From: Kineothrix sp. IPX-CK
GTDB lineage: Bacteria; Bacillota; Clostridia; Lachnospirales; Lachnospiraceae
Reading direction: 5' to 3'
Length of the DNA: 64,000 nt
NCBI RefSeq assembly: GCF_039134705.1
Contig: NZ_CP146256.1
Location: forward strand, 2,542,001 to 2,606,000
Positions 15,249 to 24,274 of this stretch are shown here, one piece after another (position 1 is the first letter of the stretch; each line of letters begins with the position of its first letter). Below the pieces are notes generated by a model. It did not search any database and was not told the DNA's origin. It was given only the letters and a program-made list of their open reading frames with translations. The translations under genes were made by a program, and so were the position numbers.

Positions 15249-16745
15249 ATGCTGGAGGTAGACATGAAAACTACAATCATGACTCTGTATCAGAAAGGAT
15301 ACAACAAAACCCAGATTGGGAAGATGCTTAGCATTGACAGAAAAACAGTACGCAAAGTGCTCAGAGAAGAAACGCAGGGAAAGGAGCTGCCACAGGAAAC
15401 ACAGGAGGGAACCTGGCCGTCCATGCTGGATGAATACAAGGAATACATAGAAATCCAGTTATCCAAGGAATTGTCCATTACCCGCATCCACCAGGATCTG
15501 CAAAAAGAGTTCGGCGTTGCCTGCGGTTATACCACCCTGCGCGATTATGTGAAAAAAATAAGGAAATCCCAGCCTCACGCCTACATGGTGCTGCATTCCC
15601 TGCCGGGCGAAGAGGCACAGGTAGATTTCGGTTATATCGGAACCTTGAGAGTAAATGGAACACCGCGCAAAGCATGGATCTTTGTCATGTCTTTGAGCTA
15701 CTCCCGCTACATGTACGTTGCTGTTACTCTGGATCAGAGCGTGCAGACCTTCATCCGGTGCCACACAGAGGCATTCCGGTACTTTGGCGGAGTTCCCCAG
15801 ACCGTAAAGATCGACAACTTAAAGGCTGCTATCGTTGAGGCAGACTTTTATGAGCCGACCGTGCAGCGCACCTATGCCGCTTTTGCCGGGCACTATGGCT
15901 TCCTTCCCAATCCGTGCCGGGTATACACACCAACCGATAAAGGGAAAGTAGAATCGAACGTGAGATACGTAAAAGAAAACTGCTTTAAGGGACGGGATTT
16001 TAAAGAAATCGAAGAAGCAAAGCGGTTTCTCCTGTCATGGCTGAAAGAAACGGCAAACCGTCGGATACACGGGACTACAAGCCGAAAACCGGAAACCGTA
16101 TATCTTGAGACAGAAAAAGCATATTTAAAGCCGCTTCCTGCGCAGGACTTTCTCTTTTCAAAATCCGGGGCCGCCACCGTAAGGACAGACTGCCATATCG
16201 TTCATGACGGCAATTATTATTCCGTGCCTTACACTTATATCGGAATGGAAGTGGATGTCATCGAAGTGAATCATTTATTGAAAATCTACCATGCCGGAAA
16301 AGAGATCGCCCTCCACAGTCTGTGCGGGAATGCAAAGGGCGAACATGTGACGGATAAGAGTCATTACCCATCTACCAAAACAATAACACAGGAGGAGCTT
16401 TTGTCAAGCTATCGCGAAAAAATGGCACAGGTGGGGACAGGCGCGCTGGCATTTCTGGAAGCATTTAAGGATACGGAGATGTACCAGTGCCATCATTACC
16501 GGAGCATTTCCGGTATCCTGGCACTCCGAAAAAAATATGGGGAGGATGCCGTAGACAAGGCCTGCCAAAGGGCATGCCATTATGGAAACATTACCTACCG
16601 GGCAGTAAAAAAGATCTGTGAAAGCGGTCTGTACCATCTTCCACTGGAGGATGAACAGGAACTGTCCATGGAAGGAAGAAGCAAAATCAGGAAACTGTCG
16701 GATTACCGTCAAATGACAGGACTGGGGGTGATCTCCCATGAATGA
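15249..16745 (+). CDS. istA: IstA transposase of the inner element
   Basis: 498 aa (ATG 15249; ATG 15264, with GGAGG 5 nt upstream, is an alternative). An N-terminal helix-turn-helix (GYNKTQIGKMLSIDRKTVRK) is followed by the DDE core with QVDFGYIGTLR, VKIDNLKAAI and KVESNVRYVKENCF. A C-terminal beta domain contacts DNA in this family. IstA cuts and joins the element ends. Its stop overlaps the istB start by 8 nt, a typical IS21 coupling. Confidence 0.95.
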   Translation: MLEVDMKTTIMTLYQKGYNKTQIGKMLSIDRKTVRKVLREETQGKELPQETQEGTWPSMLDEYKEYIEIQLSKELSITRIHQDLQKEFGVACGYTTLRDYVKKIRKSQPHAYMVLHSLPGEEAQVDFGYIGTLRVNGTPRKAWIFVMSLSYSRYMYVAVTLDQSVQTFIRCHTEAFRYFGGVPQTVKIDNLKAAIVEADFYEPTVQRTYAAFAGHYGFLPNPCRVYTPTDKGKVESNVRYVKENCFKGRDFKEIEEAKRFLLSWLKETANRRIHGTTSRKPETVYLETEKAYLKPLPAQDFLFSKSGAATVRTDCHIVHDGNYYSVPYTYIGMEVDVIEVNHLLKIYHAGKEIALHSLCGNAKGEHVTDKSHYPSTKTITQEELLSSYREKMAQVGTGALAFLEAFKDTEMYQCHHYRSISGILALRKKYGEDAVDKACQRACHYGNITYRAVKKICESGLYHLPLEDEQELSMEGRSKIRKLSDYRQMTGLGVISHE

Positions 16746-17574
16746 TTCCTTACAGGAAAAGATAAAAAAGCTCCATCTTGCCGGAATTCTCCAAACAGCG
16801 GATATGCGGGCCCAACAGGCAGCAAAGGAACAGATGTCCTATATCGAATTTCTTGAACTGCTCATAAATGATGAAAATCTTAACCGCTCAAGAAACAGAC
16901 GTAACGATCGGATGAAGCGTTCGCGCATGCCCCAGCATAAAACAATGGAAGAATTCAACTTTTCATGGCAGCCCTGCCTGAACCGTCAGGTCATCTATGC
17001 CCTTGGGACCTGCGAGTTTATCCGGAAAAAAGAAAATATAGCTTTTATCGGACTTCCCGGAACCGGTAAGACTCATCTCTCCATCGCACTTGGCATAAAA
17101 GCGATTGAACAGGGGTACACGGTGCTGTTCACCACGCTTTCGGAAATGATGGAGGATTTATACATATCCCGTGCGGACAACTCTTTCCGCCAGAAACTGA
17201 AGAAATACATTTCACCGGATCTGCTGGTAATTGATGAGTTTGGGCTCAAGAAGCTGGGCCAGACAAATGTGGACGATCTTTATGAAGTGATTTCCAAAAG
17301 ATACGAGACAGCCTCTACCATCATTACTTCCAATAAGCAGTTTGATGAATGGGGGAGCATTCTTTTTGACCCGGTACTGGCAACGGCCATTCTTGACCGT
17401 TTTGTGCACCACTGCAGCTTTATAACTATAGAAGGTGAAAGCTACCGGATGAAAGAACGGGAACGGATCAGCGCTGTGAAACGGCGGGGCAGACCGAAAA
17501 AAGAGAGTTCAGGAAATGGAACAAAGGAAGGTTTGAGCGAAATGGAAGAGACCGAAGAAAGCGGGGATTTATGA
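16738..17574 (+). CDS. istB: IstB helper ATPase of the inner element
   Basis: 278 aa AAA+ ATPase related to DnaC, which assembles on target DNA and activates IstA. Walker A GLPGTGKTHLSIAL (residues about 102-115), Walker B LLVIDEFGLKKLG. The C-terminus carries an AT-hook-like RRGRPKK and an acidic tail, which is an extension beyond the conserved core. Confidence 0.95.
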   Translation: MNDSLQEKIKKLHLAGILQTADMRAQQAAKEQMSYIEFLELLINDENLNRSRNRRNDRMKRSRMPQHKTMEEFNFSWQPCLNRQVIYALGTCEFIRKKENIAFIGLPGTGKTHLSIALGIKAIEQGYTVLFTTLSEMMEDLYISRADNSFRQKLKKYISPDLLVIDEFGLKKLGQTNVDDLYEVISKRYETASTIITSNKQFDEWGSILFDPVLATAILDRFVHHCSFITIEGESYRMKERERISAVKRRGRPKKESSGNGTKEGLSEMEETEESGDL

Positions 17575-17575
17575 G

Positions 17576-17767
17576 ATGAAAGAAAACAGGCTGACACGAA
17601 ACGAAGCGATAGAAGCGGCGGATATACTGAGAGATATGCTTGATGATGAGCAAAGAAAAGCTGAACTGCTCAAACAGCGTAATAAAGAGCTGGAATTATT
17701 GCTTATGAAGAATGATATCGCAATTCCTGATTATGAATTATGGCATGGCGTATTACCCATGGTGTAA
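17576..17767 (+). CDS. Small coiled-coil protein of the inner element
   Basis: 63 aa starting 1 nt after the istB stop, so translation is probably coupled. It is charged and helical (MLDDEQRKAELLKQRNKELE), a likely coiled coil, ending IPDYELWHGVLPMV. Such a third frame is present in only some IS21 elements; role unknown. Confidence 0.6.
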   Translation: MKENRLTRNEAIEAADILRDMLDDEQRKAELLKQRNKELELLLMKNDIAIPDYELWHGVLPMV

Positions 17768-17885
17768 AAAGACAGTAAAAAACTGGAAAAAGCATCCATA
17801 GCGGTGCTTTTTCCCGGGTAAATAAAGTGGGGAATTTTCTCCGCTATTTTTGGGACTTTTTTATTGACAATCACAAAAAGAAATG

Positions 17886-18047
17886 CCGCATGGAATCGTA
17901 GAAGAAACAGCACGTCAGTGTATTCAAATGAACTCCTGCCGTTACAAAACATTTAAGCAGGTATTAAGTCGAATGCAAAGCAATCCGATTAGTCCAGGAG
18001 TTCTTCCTGAACACGAAAACATCCGAGGAAAGGGCTTCTATAAGTAA
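17886..18047 (+). pseudogene. 3' fragment of the outer istA
   Basis: In the frame of the outer istA this reads PHGIVEETARQCIQMNSCRY, continues through KTFKQVLSRMQSNP and ends RGKGFYK before TAA at 18045. Joined to 13733-15118 it restores a transposase of about 515 aa. The stop lies 10 nt before the outer istB ATG. Confidence 0.9.
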
Positions 18048-18057
18048 GGTGAGAATT

Positions 18058-18825
18058 ATGGCTTATACACAAAAAAACTATACATACAATGACAAGCTAA
18101 GCACTGATGAAAATCTGTTATTGGACAAACTATTTAAACTCCGCCTGTCCCACATGTCGGAGGCATTGGAGAAGCAGTTCCTTAACCCCAACACGGCACT
18201 CGAGGACTTTCATACCCGTATATCTGAGATTATTCACTATGAATGGGATCAGCGTCAGAACACAAAGTTCAACAAGCTACTTAAGAAAGCGTCCTTGAAA
18301 TATCCGACTGCAGACTTTGATTCTGGTCTTTACGAATCAGATCGTATGCTGGATACTCACACCATTGAGTTACTACAAAAATGTGAATGGATTGACGAAC
18401 CTAAAAATCTATTGATTACTGGTAGCGCTGGGGCAGGCAAAACTTATATCGCGAATGCACTATGCATTACCGCTTTACAACAGCTACGAACAGTAAAATA
18501 TATCAGAGCCAATGCACTTCTTCTAGAAAGTGAAAAGGCACGTCAACTTGGTCATGCCTACGATTATACAAATCAGATGGCAGCTTATGACTTGCTGGTA
18601 ATTGATGATTTCGGTCTTATGGAACTAAGCATGGATAAGTGCCGTGACCTCTTTGAAATCATTGAAACAAGAGATTGTAAAAAGGCAACAATGATTGTAT
18701 CTCAGCTTCCCGTCATCAAGTGGTGGGACCTCTTCAAAGATAACACCTATGCGGATGCCTGCTTAAGCAGGATGACATCTAAGGCGTACCGCCTTGAGTG
18801 CAATGGAAGAGACATGAGAAAGTAA
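18058..18825 (+). CDS. istB: IstB helper ATPase of the outer element
   Basis: 255 aa from ATG 18058 (AAGGTGAG upstream; a GTG at 18049 also fits). Walker A GSAGAGKTYIANAL, Walker B LLVIDDFGLMEL, and the Arg-rich C-terminus end RMTSKAYRLECNGRDMRK. Intact. It differs strongly from the inner IstB, so the two elements belong to different IS21 subgroups. Confidence 0.95.
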   Translation: MAYTQKNYTYNDKLSTDENLLLDKLFKLRLSHMSEALEKQFLNPNTALEDFHTRISEIIHYEWDQRQNTKFNKLLKKASLKYPTADFDSGLYESDRMLDTHTIELLQKCEWIDEPKNLLITGSAGAGKTYIANALCITALQQLRTVKYIRANALLLESEKARQLGHAYDYTNQMAAYDLLVIDDFGLMELSMDKCRDLFEIIETRDCKKATMIVSQLPVIKWWDLFKDNTYADACLSRMTSKAYRLECNGRDMRK

Positions 18826-19044
18826 CAAAATCTACAACGTGCAGTTTGAAGCGGAATAGCATGCCGTCCCTTCGGGACGGTTATGCTGTTTGGCTGGAAT
18901 ATGCAATATCACCATACTTACTAACCATCAATATTAAATTATCAATGTAGATAAACTATTTGAATCTAATTTAAAATTGAATACTAATCAATAAAATGAT
19001 ATAGTATAGTTACTTACACAACAGTTTATTGAAAGGGTTAAAAA

Positions 19045-19317
19045 TTGAAAAAGAAAGTAATGCTCATCACCTTGGCAATTATGATTTTTCTTATTGCTAT
19101 AGGTATATTTGTCTTAGTTAATGCAAGCGCCTATGGTTGGGATGCTGCTAATGCCGCAGTAAATGCAAATGGCGGTTCTATGGATACAGAGAGAATGTAT
19201 ATGATAGCAGCCTCAGTTACAAAAAGTTATCAGATTATTGGTGGTAATATTTTAGCGTTAGGTGGTTTAGGTACATTATTGTTTGCATATGACTTCTATA
19301 AGAAGATTTCTAAATAA
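19045..19317 (+). CDS. Small two-TM membrane protein, copy B
   Basis: 90 aa from TTG, with the same promoter as copy A (TTGAAT 18977-18982, TATAGT 19000-19005). Five residue differences from copy A (A/V, S/N, G/D, Q/K, and one silent-looking region), both helices intact. Function unknown. Confidence 0.6.
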   Translation: MKKKVMLITLAIMIFLIAIGIFVLVNASAYGWDAANAAVNANGGSMDTERMYMIAASVTKSYQIIGGNILALGGLGTLLFAYDFYKKISK

Positions 19318-19408
19318 ACCAATTATCAATTTCATTATGACTTTTAATTATCTACCTGCTACAATTTGAATATTATTATTGTATTAACTATAATGAAAGG
19401 ATCGCAGT

Positions 19409-19837
19409 ATGCAAAAAATTTTAAAGGCATATATGCCGTTTATCGTATATTCTTTTTGTATAGTTCTGGCATACTTTGTTGCATTTTACTTACTCCCAAA
19501 GTATAATGAACCACTGGCTTATTTAGGCTTTCTAATAATTTACATCTATATTTACTGTGGAGTATTCATTATCGGTTTTTGTATGGGAAGAACCACTGTA
19601 CGACGCTTCGGTAACATTAATACTATAAAAAGCCTCGCGTTAGCGATAGTTTCCTTTTTTATAATGCTATTTATTGGTTCTCTCAAAGATATTTTCACTA
19701 ACTTGTATTACCATTTTGCAATAACTCCGCCATTTCTCTTTGATGCTATATCCGATATCGACAGCCTCATTGTCTCTATCGGGACATTTGTTTCGTTTTT
19801 AATTGGAAAAACTATAAGCATTGCAGGTTTTAACTAA
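19409..19837 (+). CDS. Four-TM membrane protein, copy B (shortened)
   Basis: 142 aa from ATG. Equivalent to copy A, but a TAA after SIAGFN removes the last seven residues. Helices are preserved; differences are conservative apart from P-to-A in YYHFAITPPF. Function unknown. Confidence 0.6.
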   Translation: MQKILKAYMPFIVYSFCIVLAYFVAFYLLPKYNEPLAYLGFLIIYIYIYCGVFIIGFCMGRTTVRRFGNINTIKSLALAIVSFFIMLFIGSLKDIFTNLYYHFAITPPFLFDAISDIDSLIVSIGTFVSFLIGKTISIAGFN

Positions 19838-19920
19838 GGCAAGCCTCTGTTTAGATAATCAACAACATCTGTTTATGAAGCCTTTTATCACCTAAGATAA
19901 AGAGTGAAATACAGGACCTA

Positions 19921-19960
19921 AAAAATCGGATTTCAGCCTCAAAAGCCTGAAATCCGATTT
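19921..19960. terminator. pckG terminator, shared with the end of copy A
   Basis: AAATCGGATTTCAG(GC) and its mirror form a 15-bp stem. On the minus strand it ends in TTTTTT, 40 nt after the pckG stop, as expected for a pckG terminator. The same hairpin occurs at 9972-10013, far from any pck gene. Confidence 0.8.
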
Positions 19961-20000
19961 ATGTTTTTATATTACTGCTTTATTCTACTGCCAGATAAAC

Positions 20001-21797
20001 TTATGCTTCGTTTAATCTCTTCTCAAGAGCCTCGAGCTGAGCGTACAATTCCTTCGGCATTTCACCGTTAAACTTCTCATAATGCTCTTTGATGGAAACA
20101 ACTTCGTTCAGCCACTCATCCTTATCCACCTTCAGGAGTTCTGTCATATCAGCTTCGCTTACGCCCTCAAGTCCGGAAACATCAAGCGCACCCTTCTCAG
20201 GCATAAAGCCGATAGGAGTCTTAACAGCTTTTCCAGTTCCCTCAGTTCTTTCGAAGATCCATTTCAGAACGCGGCTGTTTTCGCCGAAACCAGGCCACAA
20301 CCATTTGCCGTCCTGATCCTTACGGAACCAGTTAACGTAGAAGATTTTAGGAAGCTTGTCTTCGCTGGATTTCTCACCGATGCTTAACCAATGCTGTAAG
20401 TATTTGCATACGTTGTAACCGAAGAAAGGAAGCATCGCGAAAGGATCGCGGCGAACCTGGCCGATATTGTTGGAAATAGCTGCTGCAGTGATTTCGGAAC
20501 CCATAATAGAGCCCATGAACACACCGTGCTTCCAATCGAAGCTTTCATGGATAAGCGGAATCGTCTTAGGACGACGACCACCGATCAAGATAGCGGAAAT
20601 CGGAACGCCTGCCGGGTCTTCCCAATCGGAAGCGATGGACGGACACTGATAAGCAGGAGCTGTAAAACGAGCGTTGGGATGAGCTGCCGGAGTCTCGGAA
20701 TCGGGAGTCCAGTCATTGCCCTTCCAGTCGATCAGATGAGCAGGAGCCGGTGTTCCGATGCCTTCCCACCATACATCGCCGTCATCGGTAAGGGCTACGT
20801 TCGTGAAGATCGTATTCTTCTCGATGCTGTGCATTGCGTTCGGGTTAGAATCAAAAGAGGTTCCAGGAGCAACTCCGAAGAAACCAGCTTCAGGATTGAT
20901 TGCATACAGGCGTCCGTCTTTACCGAATTTCATCCATGCGATATCGTCTCCGACAGTTTCAACTTTCCAGCCCGGAATCGTAGGAACAAGCATAGCGAGA
21001 TTGGTCTTTCCACATGCACTGGGGAAAGCACCGCAGACATATTTCGTCTTGCCTTCAGGACTTGTAAGTTTGAGAATTAACATATGCTCTGCAAGCCATC
21101 CTTCATCGCGAGCGAGTACGGAAGCGATTCTAAGTGCAAAACATTTTTTACCTAAAAGAGCATTTCCGCCGTAGCCTGAGCCATAAGACCAAATAAGTCT
21201 TTCTTCCGGGAAATGGCTGATGTATTTGTTTTCAATGGGTGCGCACGGCCAAGCGGAATCTGCTTGTCCTTCGGCAAGAGGTGCGCCAACAGAATGTAAA
21301 CAAGGAACGAATTCTCCGTCACCGAGAGCTTCTAAAACTTTTGTTCCGATACGGGTCATAATACGCATATTAACAACTACGTATGCACTGTCCGTAAGTT
21401 CGATACCGATCTTGGATATGGGTGAGCCTACCGGTCCCATGGAATAAGGAATAACATACATCGTTCTTCCCTTCATGCAGCCTGTATATAAGCCTTTCAT
21501 CGTAGACTTCAATTCATCGGGTTCAACCCAGTTGTTTGTAACACCTGCTTCGTCTTTTGTCTTGGAAGCGATGAATGTTCTGTCCTCAACACGCGCTACG
21601 TCCGAAGCATCGCTTCTGAACAAATAGCATCCGGGACGTTTCTCCTGATTCAACTTGATTGCCATACCGCTGTCAACCATCATCTGCAGAAGGCGTTCAT
21701 TCTCTTCTTCGGATCCGTCACACCAGTAAATCTGATCCGGCTGGCACATGTCGGCCATTTCTTTAACCCATGCTAATAACTTCTTGTTCTCTGTCAT
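20001..21797 (-). CDS. pckG: Phosphoenolpyruvate carboxykinase (GTP)
   Basis: 598 aa from ATG with AAGGAGATCAAT upstream. It interconverts oxaloacetate + GTP and PEP + CO2. Kinase motif 1a [16 protein letters not shown] (P-loop with the mobile reactive Cys of GTP-type enzymes) is at residues about 250-265; motif [20 protein letters not shown] precedes it; the metal-binding [13 protein letters not shown] and the guanine-binding [19 protein letters not shown] follow. In clostridia the enzyme often runs in the PEP-carboxylating direction to conserve energy during fermentation. First clear core chromosomal gene from the left; monocistronic with its own terminator and a long leader. Confidence 0.97.
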   Translation of the reverse strand: MTENKKLLAWVKEMADMCQPDQIYWCDGSEEENERLLQMMVDSGMAIKLNQEKRPGCYLFRSDASDVARVEDRTFIASKTKDEAGVTNNWVEPDELKSTMKGLYTGCMKGRTMYVIPYSMGPVGSPISKIGIELTDSAYVVVNMRIMTRIGTKVLEALGDGEFVPCLHSVGAPLAEGQADSAWPCAPIENKYISHFPEERLIWSYGSGYGGNALLGKKCFALRIASVLARDEGWLAEHMLILKLTSPEGKTKYVCGAFPSACGKTNLAMLVPTIPGWKVETVGDDIAWMKFGKDGRLYAINPEAGFFGVAPGTSFDSNPNAMHSIEKNTIFTNVALTDDGDVWWEGIGTPAPAHLIDWKGNDWTPDSETPAAHPNARFTAPAYQCPSIASDWEDPAGVPISAILIGGRRPKTIPLIHESFDWKHGVFMGSIMGSEITAAAISNNIGQVRRDPFAMLPFFGYNVCKYLQHWLSIGEKSSEDKLPKIFYVNWFRKDQDGKWLWPGFGENSRVLKWIFERTEGTGKAVKTPIGFMPEKGALDVSGLEGVSEADMTELLKVDKDEWLNEVVSIKEHYEKFNGEMPKELYAQLEALEKRLNEA

Positions 21798-22144
21798 ATT
21801 GATCTCCTTTTTATATTTTGCTCCTTATTAAATAATGTATTGTGACATAAACAGGAGCTTATTTCCGATGTCTTAAAATAACTATGGATTCCTGCAGGGA
21901 ATACATGTATACATTCCATTAGCTATTATAATGAAAATGATGAAAAAATGCTATAGATATCATAAAATTTTTCAAAAATTTTATTTTTAATGTTTTCTTT
22001 TATTTTCCTCATCTTTTTTACAAAATCACAAAACAAAAGACCCATATTTATCCATTCAAAACTGAAATAAGAATTCGAATCGACAAATACTGGCCGCCAC
22101 CTTTACTTTATTGAAATTGTACAATATACCTGCTTGTTTGTCAA
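21798..22144 (-). promoter_or_regulatory. pckG promoter and long 5' leader
   Basis: A near-consensus promoter on the minus strand: TTGACA (22144-22139), 17 bp, TACAAT (22121-22116). Transcription would start near 22109, giving a leader of about 310 nt before pckG. The leader is AT-rich, with a hairpin around AAATTTTTGAAAAATTTT (about 21966-21985) and GGAATGTATACATGTATTCC (21899-21918), and contains no open frame. No known riboswitch motif is recognised. Confidence 0.65.
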
Positions 22145-22209
22145 ACCTCTTTTGTACAAAACGATAACAATCCGATGTCATTATGTATGTACAAGCGGCG
22201 GCAAATATA

Positions 22210-22245
22210 ATAACACTACACCCTTAAAACCGAATGTAGTGTTAT
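22210..22245 (-). terminator. Terminator of the sugar ABC operon
   Basis: ATAACACTACA (22210-22220) pairs with TGTAGTGTTAT (22235-22245), about 60 bp downstream of the lplC-type stop on the minus strand. Confidence 0.7.
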
Positions 22246-22304
22246 CTTATCAGGCATTCTTTTTATCCTATACCTCTTTTTCCTATACTTTCTCTATTTC
22301 TTTC

Positions 22305-23192
22305 TTATTCTTTCACCCCGCCGATCGTTAATCCCGCGACGAAGTACCTTTGCAGGAAAGGATACAGACAGATAATCGGCAGCATGGTCAAAATGGTGGC
22401 TGACGCACGTATAGAGGTAGGGGTAATGGCATTGGCCGCATTCTTCATCGTGTCTGCGCTTCCACTCTGCTGCATGACGGAAGTCAACAGCTTCATCAGC
22501 TCGTACTGCAGCGTCGTGTACTCATCTTTCATACGGTTATACAACATGGCGTCGAACCATGAGTTCCACTGTCCCACTGCCACGAACAGGGCGATGGTAG
22601 CATACACCGGTTTACATAAAGGAGAGACGATTCTCAGGAAAATAGTCATATAACCAGCACCGTCTAACTGCGCGGACTCCTCCAGAGAATCCGGCAGCCC
22701 CAGCATATAGGTCCTCATTACCAGCATATTGAAAGCGCTGACCATTCCGGGAACCACGTATACCCAGAAAGTTCCGGTCAGGTTGAGGTTCTTATATAAG
22801 AGAAAAATGGGAATCATTCCTCCGTTCACATACATGGTGATTACCCAGAACAGTGAAAGCTGGGATTTAAACAAAAACCTCTTTCTGCTTACGATAAATG
22901 CCAGCAGCGCATTTGCTGCCAAAGCAGTTATCGTTCCTACAACGGTTCTGAGCACCGTTATATAAGCTCCTGTAAGCATGTTTTGCTTATGCAGCACGGT
23001 AATGTAATTTTTCAGCGTAAACTTTCTCGGCCATAGATAAATGCCTCCCCTTACCGTATCGATTCCGTCGTTAAAGGAAACCGCCAGAGTATTGAGTACC
23101 GGATAAAGCGTAATTATCACAAACGACACCATGAACAGCGTATTAAATACTACGAATATTTTATCTGCCAAAGATGACTTTTTCTTTTTCAT
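22305..23192 (-). CDS. Carbohydrate ABC transporter permease, LplC/YtcP type
   Basis: 295 aa with six predicted membrane helices. Residues about 170-200 contain the binding-protein-dependent transport EAA loop (SLEESAQLDGAGYMTIFLRI), which contacts the ATPase. The N-terminus KIFVVFNTLFMVSFVIITLY and the end RYFVAGLTIGGVKE are typical of the YtcP/LplC branch that handles oligosaccharides, especially plant cell-wall sugars. It starts 12 bp after the partner permease. No ATPase gene is in the cluster; such systems commonly share an MsmK-like ATPase encoded elsewhere. Confidence 0.93.
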   Translation of the reverse strand: MKKKKSSLADKIFVVFNTLFMVSFVIITLYPVLNTLAVSFNDGIDTVRGGIYLWPRKFTLKNYITVLHKQNMLTGAYITVLRTVVGTITALAANALLAFIVSRKRFLFKSQLSLFWVITMYVNGGMIPIFLLYKNLNLTGTFWVYVVPGMVSAFNMLVMRTYMLGLPDSLEESAQLDGAGYMTIFLRIVSPLCKPVYATIALFVAVGQWNSWFDAMLYNRMKDEYTTLQYELMKLLTSVMQQSGSADTMKNAANAITPTSIRASATILTMLPIICLYPFLQRYFVAGLTIGGVKE

Positions 23193-23204
23193 GCTCCTAC
23201 CTCC

Positions 23205-24146
23205 TTAGAATAACCGCTCTTCGCCGGCTCGCTTGGCCATCTCATTGGCAATCACAATCAGAATGATGCTGACCACGCTCTTAAAAATTCCGGCTGCGGT
23301 ACCGAGTGAATAGTCATTTTGACTGATACCCCATTTCAAAACATAGATGTCGATAGTTTCCGAAACGCTCTTCACCAGTCCGTTTCCCAGCAAATACTGT
23401 ACCTCGAAGCCTGCGTTCAGCACATTGCCTACATTTATAAGAAGCAGGATCATGATAGTGGACTTGATGCCCGGCATGGTGATATATTTAATTTTGGCCC
23501 ATCTGCCCGCGCCGTCTATGGAAGCCGCCTCATAGAGGCAGGGGTCTATGGATACGATGGCCGCCAGATAAATAATGGCATTCCATCCGGTCTCCTTCCA
23601 TACGTTGGCGAAGGCAACAATCGGCCAAAAATAGGATGAATGGGCGAAGAAATTAATGGTCGAATCTATGATATGCAGTTTCATCAGCACTTCGTTAATG
23701 ATACCGTTCGTAGATAAGGCGTCGTGCAAAATGCCCGTTACGATAATCCACGAAAGAAAGTGGGGTAAGTACGAAATCGTCTGTACTGTCTTTTTTCCGA
23801 ATTTGGAGCGAATTTCATTTAACAGTATAGCGAAAAGAATCGCCATAACAAATGTCGCTATCAGGTTGATGACGCCCATTGCCAGAGTATTTCTGATTAC
23901 CTTAAGAAAGCCGTCATCCGTAAATAAAAACTTGAATTTATCCAATCCTACAAATTGGGAATGCAAAAAACCGTCCTTTGGCTTATAATTCTGGAACGCC
24001 ATAATCCAGCCGCCTAACGGCAGATAATAGAAAATAACGCCATACACTACAAAGACGGCTGCCCAGAATAAGAGAAATTTCTGGCGTTTTACTTCTTTCC
24101 ATGTGATTTGGACAGTCGGTGTCTTCGTTCTTGCTCTGCGAGCCAT
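23205..24146 (-). CDS. Carbohydrate ABC transporter permease, LplB/YteP type
   Basis: 313 aa, six helices. The EAA loop reads PCLYEAASIDGAGRWAKIKY (residues about 205-225). N-terminal GWIMAFQNYKPKDGF and the C-terminal SVSETIDIYVLKWGISQNDY are marks of the YteP/LplB group. It forms the heterodimeric channel with the downstream permease and receives sugar from the lipoprotein encoded upstream. Confidence 0.93.
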   Translation of the reverse strand: MARRARTKTPTVQITWKEVKRQKFLLFWAAVFVVYGVIFYYLPLGGWIMAFQNYKPKDGFLHSQFVGLDKFKFLFTDDGFLKVIRNTLAMGVINLIATFVMAILFAILLNEIRSKFGKKTVQTISYLPHFLSWIIVTGILHDALSTNGIINEVLMKLHIIDSTINFFAHSSYFWPIVAFANVWKETGWNAIIYLAAIVSIDPCLYEAASIDGAGRWAKIKYITMPGIKSTIMILLLINVGNVLNAGFEVQYLLGNGLVKSVSETIDIYVLKWGISQNDYSLGTAAGIFKSVVSIILIVIANEMAKRAGEERLF

Positions 24147-24206
24147 TTCTTCTCCTCCTCGTATTTATATTTGTCTTTTCAGATCAAAAGTGTAATCCTG
24201 ATTATT

Positions 24207-24251
24207 AAAAGGCAGCCATAGTTACCTTAAGCAACCATGGCTGCCTTTTTT
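24207..24251 (-). terminator. Intra-operon hairpin after the binding-protein gene
   Basis: AAAAGGCAGCCAT (24207-24219) pairs with ATGGCTGCCTTTT (24237-24249). It lies between the solute-binding-protein gene and the permease genes. Partial termination here would give the usual excess of binding protein over permease. Confidence 0.75.
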
Positions 24252-24274
24252 CATACTGCTTCATTCAACATCCG

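Larger units (their letters stand above)
15120..17875 (+). mobile_element. Inner IS21-family element inserted in istA
   Basis: 2,756 bp. Ends begin TGTGAATGGCA and (reverse complement) TGTGATTGTCA, and share CGGAGAAAATTCCCCAC about 30 bp inside. Flanked by the 11-bp direct repeat AAAAGAAATGC (15109-15119 and 17876-17886), which is longer than usual for IS21. It carries istA, istB and a small third frame, and is distinctly more GC-rich than the host DNA. Deleting it and one repeat restores the outer istA in frame. Confidence 0.92.
13578..18905 (+). mobile_element. Outer IS21-family element, interrupted by a second one
   Basis: Terminal inverted repeats TGCATATTCCGGTCA (left) and TGCATATTCCAGCCA (right, reverse complement) begin with TG as in IS21. 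An 8-bp target duplication ATATCACC flanks it (13570-13577 and 18906-18913), and copy A has the empty site. Inner copies of GCA-n-TTCCG (for example GCATGCCGATTCCGA, GCATGGCACTTCCGACC) follow the left end, as expected for IstA binding sites. Without the inserted element it would be about 2.56 kb, normal for IS21. A hairpin CCGTCCC/GGGACGG lies at 18864-18880. Confidence 0.93.
12786..19960. repeat. Duplicated module, copy B, split by nested insertion sequences
   Basis: Copy B runs 12786-13577 and resumes at 18906-19960. It ends in the hairpin 9 bp-for-9 bp equivalent to that of copy A, directly before the pckG stop. Removing 13578-18905 and one 8-bp repeat restores a sequence collinear with 8047-10013 except for a 118-bp difference near the right end. 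Confidence 0.85.

Noticed and set aside
22155..22168. Possible cre (CcpA) site ACAAAACGATAACA upstream of pckG
   Set aside because: Lacks the essential leading TG and sits upstream of the -35 box; too weak to list.
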